Source of the DNA: CAVOBC01 sp963693635
GTDB taxonomy: Bacteria > Pseudomonadota > Gammaproteobacteria > Pseudomonadales > Azotimanducaceae
Direction of reading: 5' to 3'
DNA: 13,410 nucleotides
Assembly (NCBI GenBank): GCA_963693635.1
Contig: CAVOBC010000104.1
Span: 1 to 13,410, forward strand
Shown: positions 13,193 to 13,410 of the stretch, piece by piece
Numbering within the stretch: the stretch's first letter is position 1
How the letters are laid out: each line of letters starts with the position of its first letter
Notes under the pieces: generated by a model
Told to the model about the DNA's origin: nothing
The model's input: the letters and a program-made list of their open reading frames with translations, nothing else
Databases searched by the model: none
Program-made: the position numbers and the translations under genes

Positions 13193-13317
13193 GGTCGATT
13201 TCCTTGAATGTTCCAGTGACTTCTACGAACCGGGCGTTGATTGCCGTCGGTGCCAGGCGGTGTTTTTTGTTGGGAGACAGCCTCTCGGTCGACGCTGCAT
13301 CCTGCGACGATGCCGCG

Positions 13318-13410
13318 TTAGAACGGTTTGACGATGACGAAGATGAGGATAGGTACGACGAGCACAAGGGGCGCCTCGTTCAGGAGCCTGAGGGACAACG
13401 AGGTGCCGAT
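13318..13410 (-). CDS. hemJ: C-terminus of a HemJ/CopD-like membrane protein, 5' end outside window
   Basis: Only the last 30 codons and the TAA stop are present. The residues LRLLNEAPLVLVV then PILIFVIVKPF match the characteristic end of HemJ (protoporphyrinogen IX oxidase, oxygen-independent, haem synthesis): a conserved Asn-Glu-x-Pro before a final transmembrane helix closing in VKPF. HemJ is an inner-membrane protein of about 140-150 residues with four transmembrane helices. Related CopD-family proteins end similarly, so the assignment rests on a short segment. The 125 bp between this stop and the EF-hand start hold a small GCATC/GATGC hairpin (13297-13313) but no clear terminator, so read-through into the EF-hand gene is possible. 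Confidence 0.6.
   Translation of the reverse strand: MGTSLSLRLLNEAPLVLVVPILIFVIVKPF

Noticed and set aside
13297..13313. GCATC/GATGC hairpin after the HemJ-like stop as a terminator
   Set aside because: The stem is only 5 bp with no T-run on the transcribed strand; the nearby T-run is on the opposite strand.

Overview
The window reads as ordinary chromosome from a moderately GC-rich proteobacterium, most likely a gammaproteobacterium. The best lineage clue is a recognisable syd gene (SecY-interacting protein, a largely gammaproteobacterial family). The type-2 malate dehydrogenase, the gltB form, the Ogt protein and the HemJ-like C-terminus all fit. There is no rRNA, tRNA, CRISPR, phage or transposase signal; the interest lies in the intergenic structure, one broken gene and one regulatory operon.

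Left part (1-5168): the 5' three quarters of gltB (glutamate synthase large subunit) runs leftward off the window edge. A 421-bp divergent intergenic region separates it from mdh, which runs rightward. This region carries promoter candidates for both genes and an AT-rich island with an IHF-like match. After mdh comes a striking array of three near-identical 71-bp tandem repeats, each with a 20-bp perfect palindrome and a second hairpin, preceded by a decayed hairpin. It fills most of the space between mdh and the convergent next gene.

Middle part (5169-8956): a leftward cupin-type gene resembling type I phosphomannose isomerases, then a spacer with two overlapping, mutually exclusive inverted repeats. 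An alkylation-repair pair follows on the + strand: an Ada(N-terminal)-AraC-AlkA fusion split by a frameshift, and ogt, an O6-alkylguanine-DNA alkyltransferase. The first would excise methylated bases and probably regulate; the second repairs directly.

Right part (9012-13410): everything is on the - strand. Read in transcription order it is the end of a HemJ/CopD-like membrane protein, a secreted four-EF-hand protein, an ECF sigma factor, a one-TM probable anti-sigma protein overlapping it by ATGA, a membrane-anchored Spy/CnrX-like heavy-metal-sensor-type protein overlapping that by 14 nt, then syd and aroA (EPSP synthase). The sigma/anti-sigma/sensor trio looks like a Cnr-type envelope signalling operon. 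The short periplasmic tail predicted for the anti-sigma protein contains a 12-residue EF-loop-like sequence, and the adjacent gene encodes an EF-hand protein, suggesting a possible metal or Ca2+ input. A four-unit 12-nt tandem repeat and a leader hairpin lie just upstream of the sigma gene.
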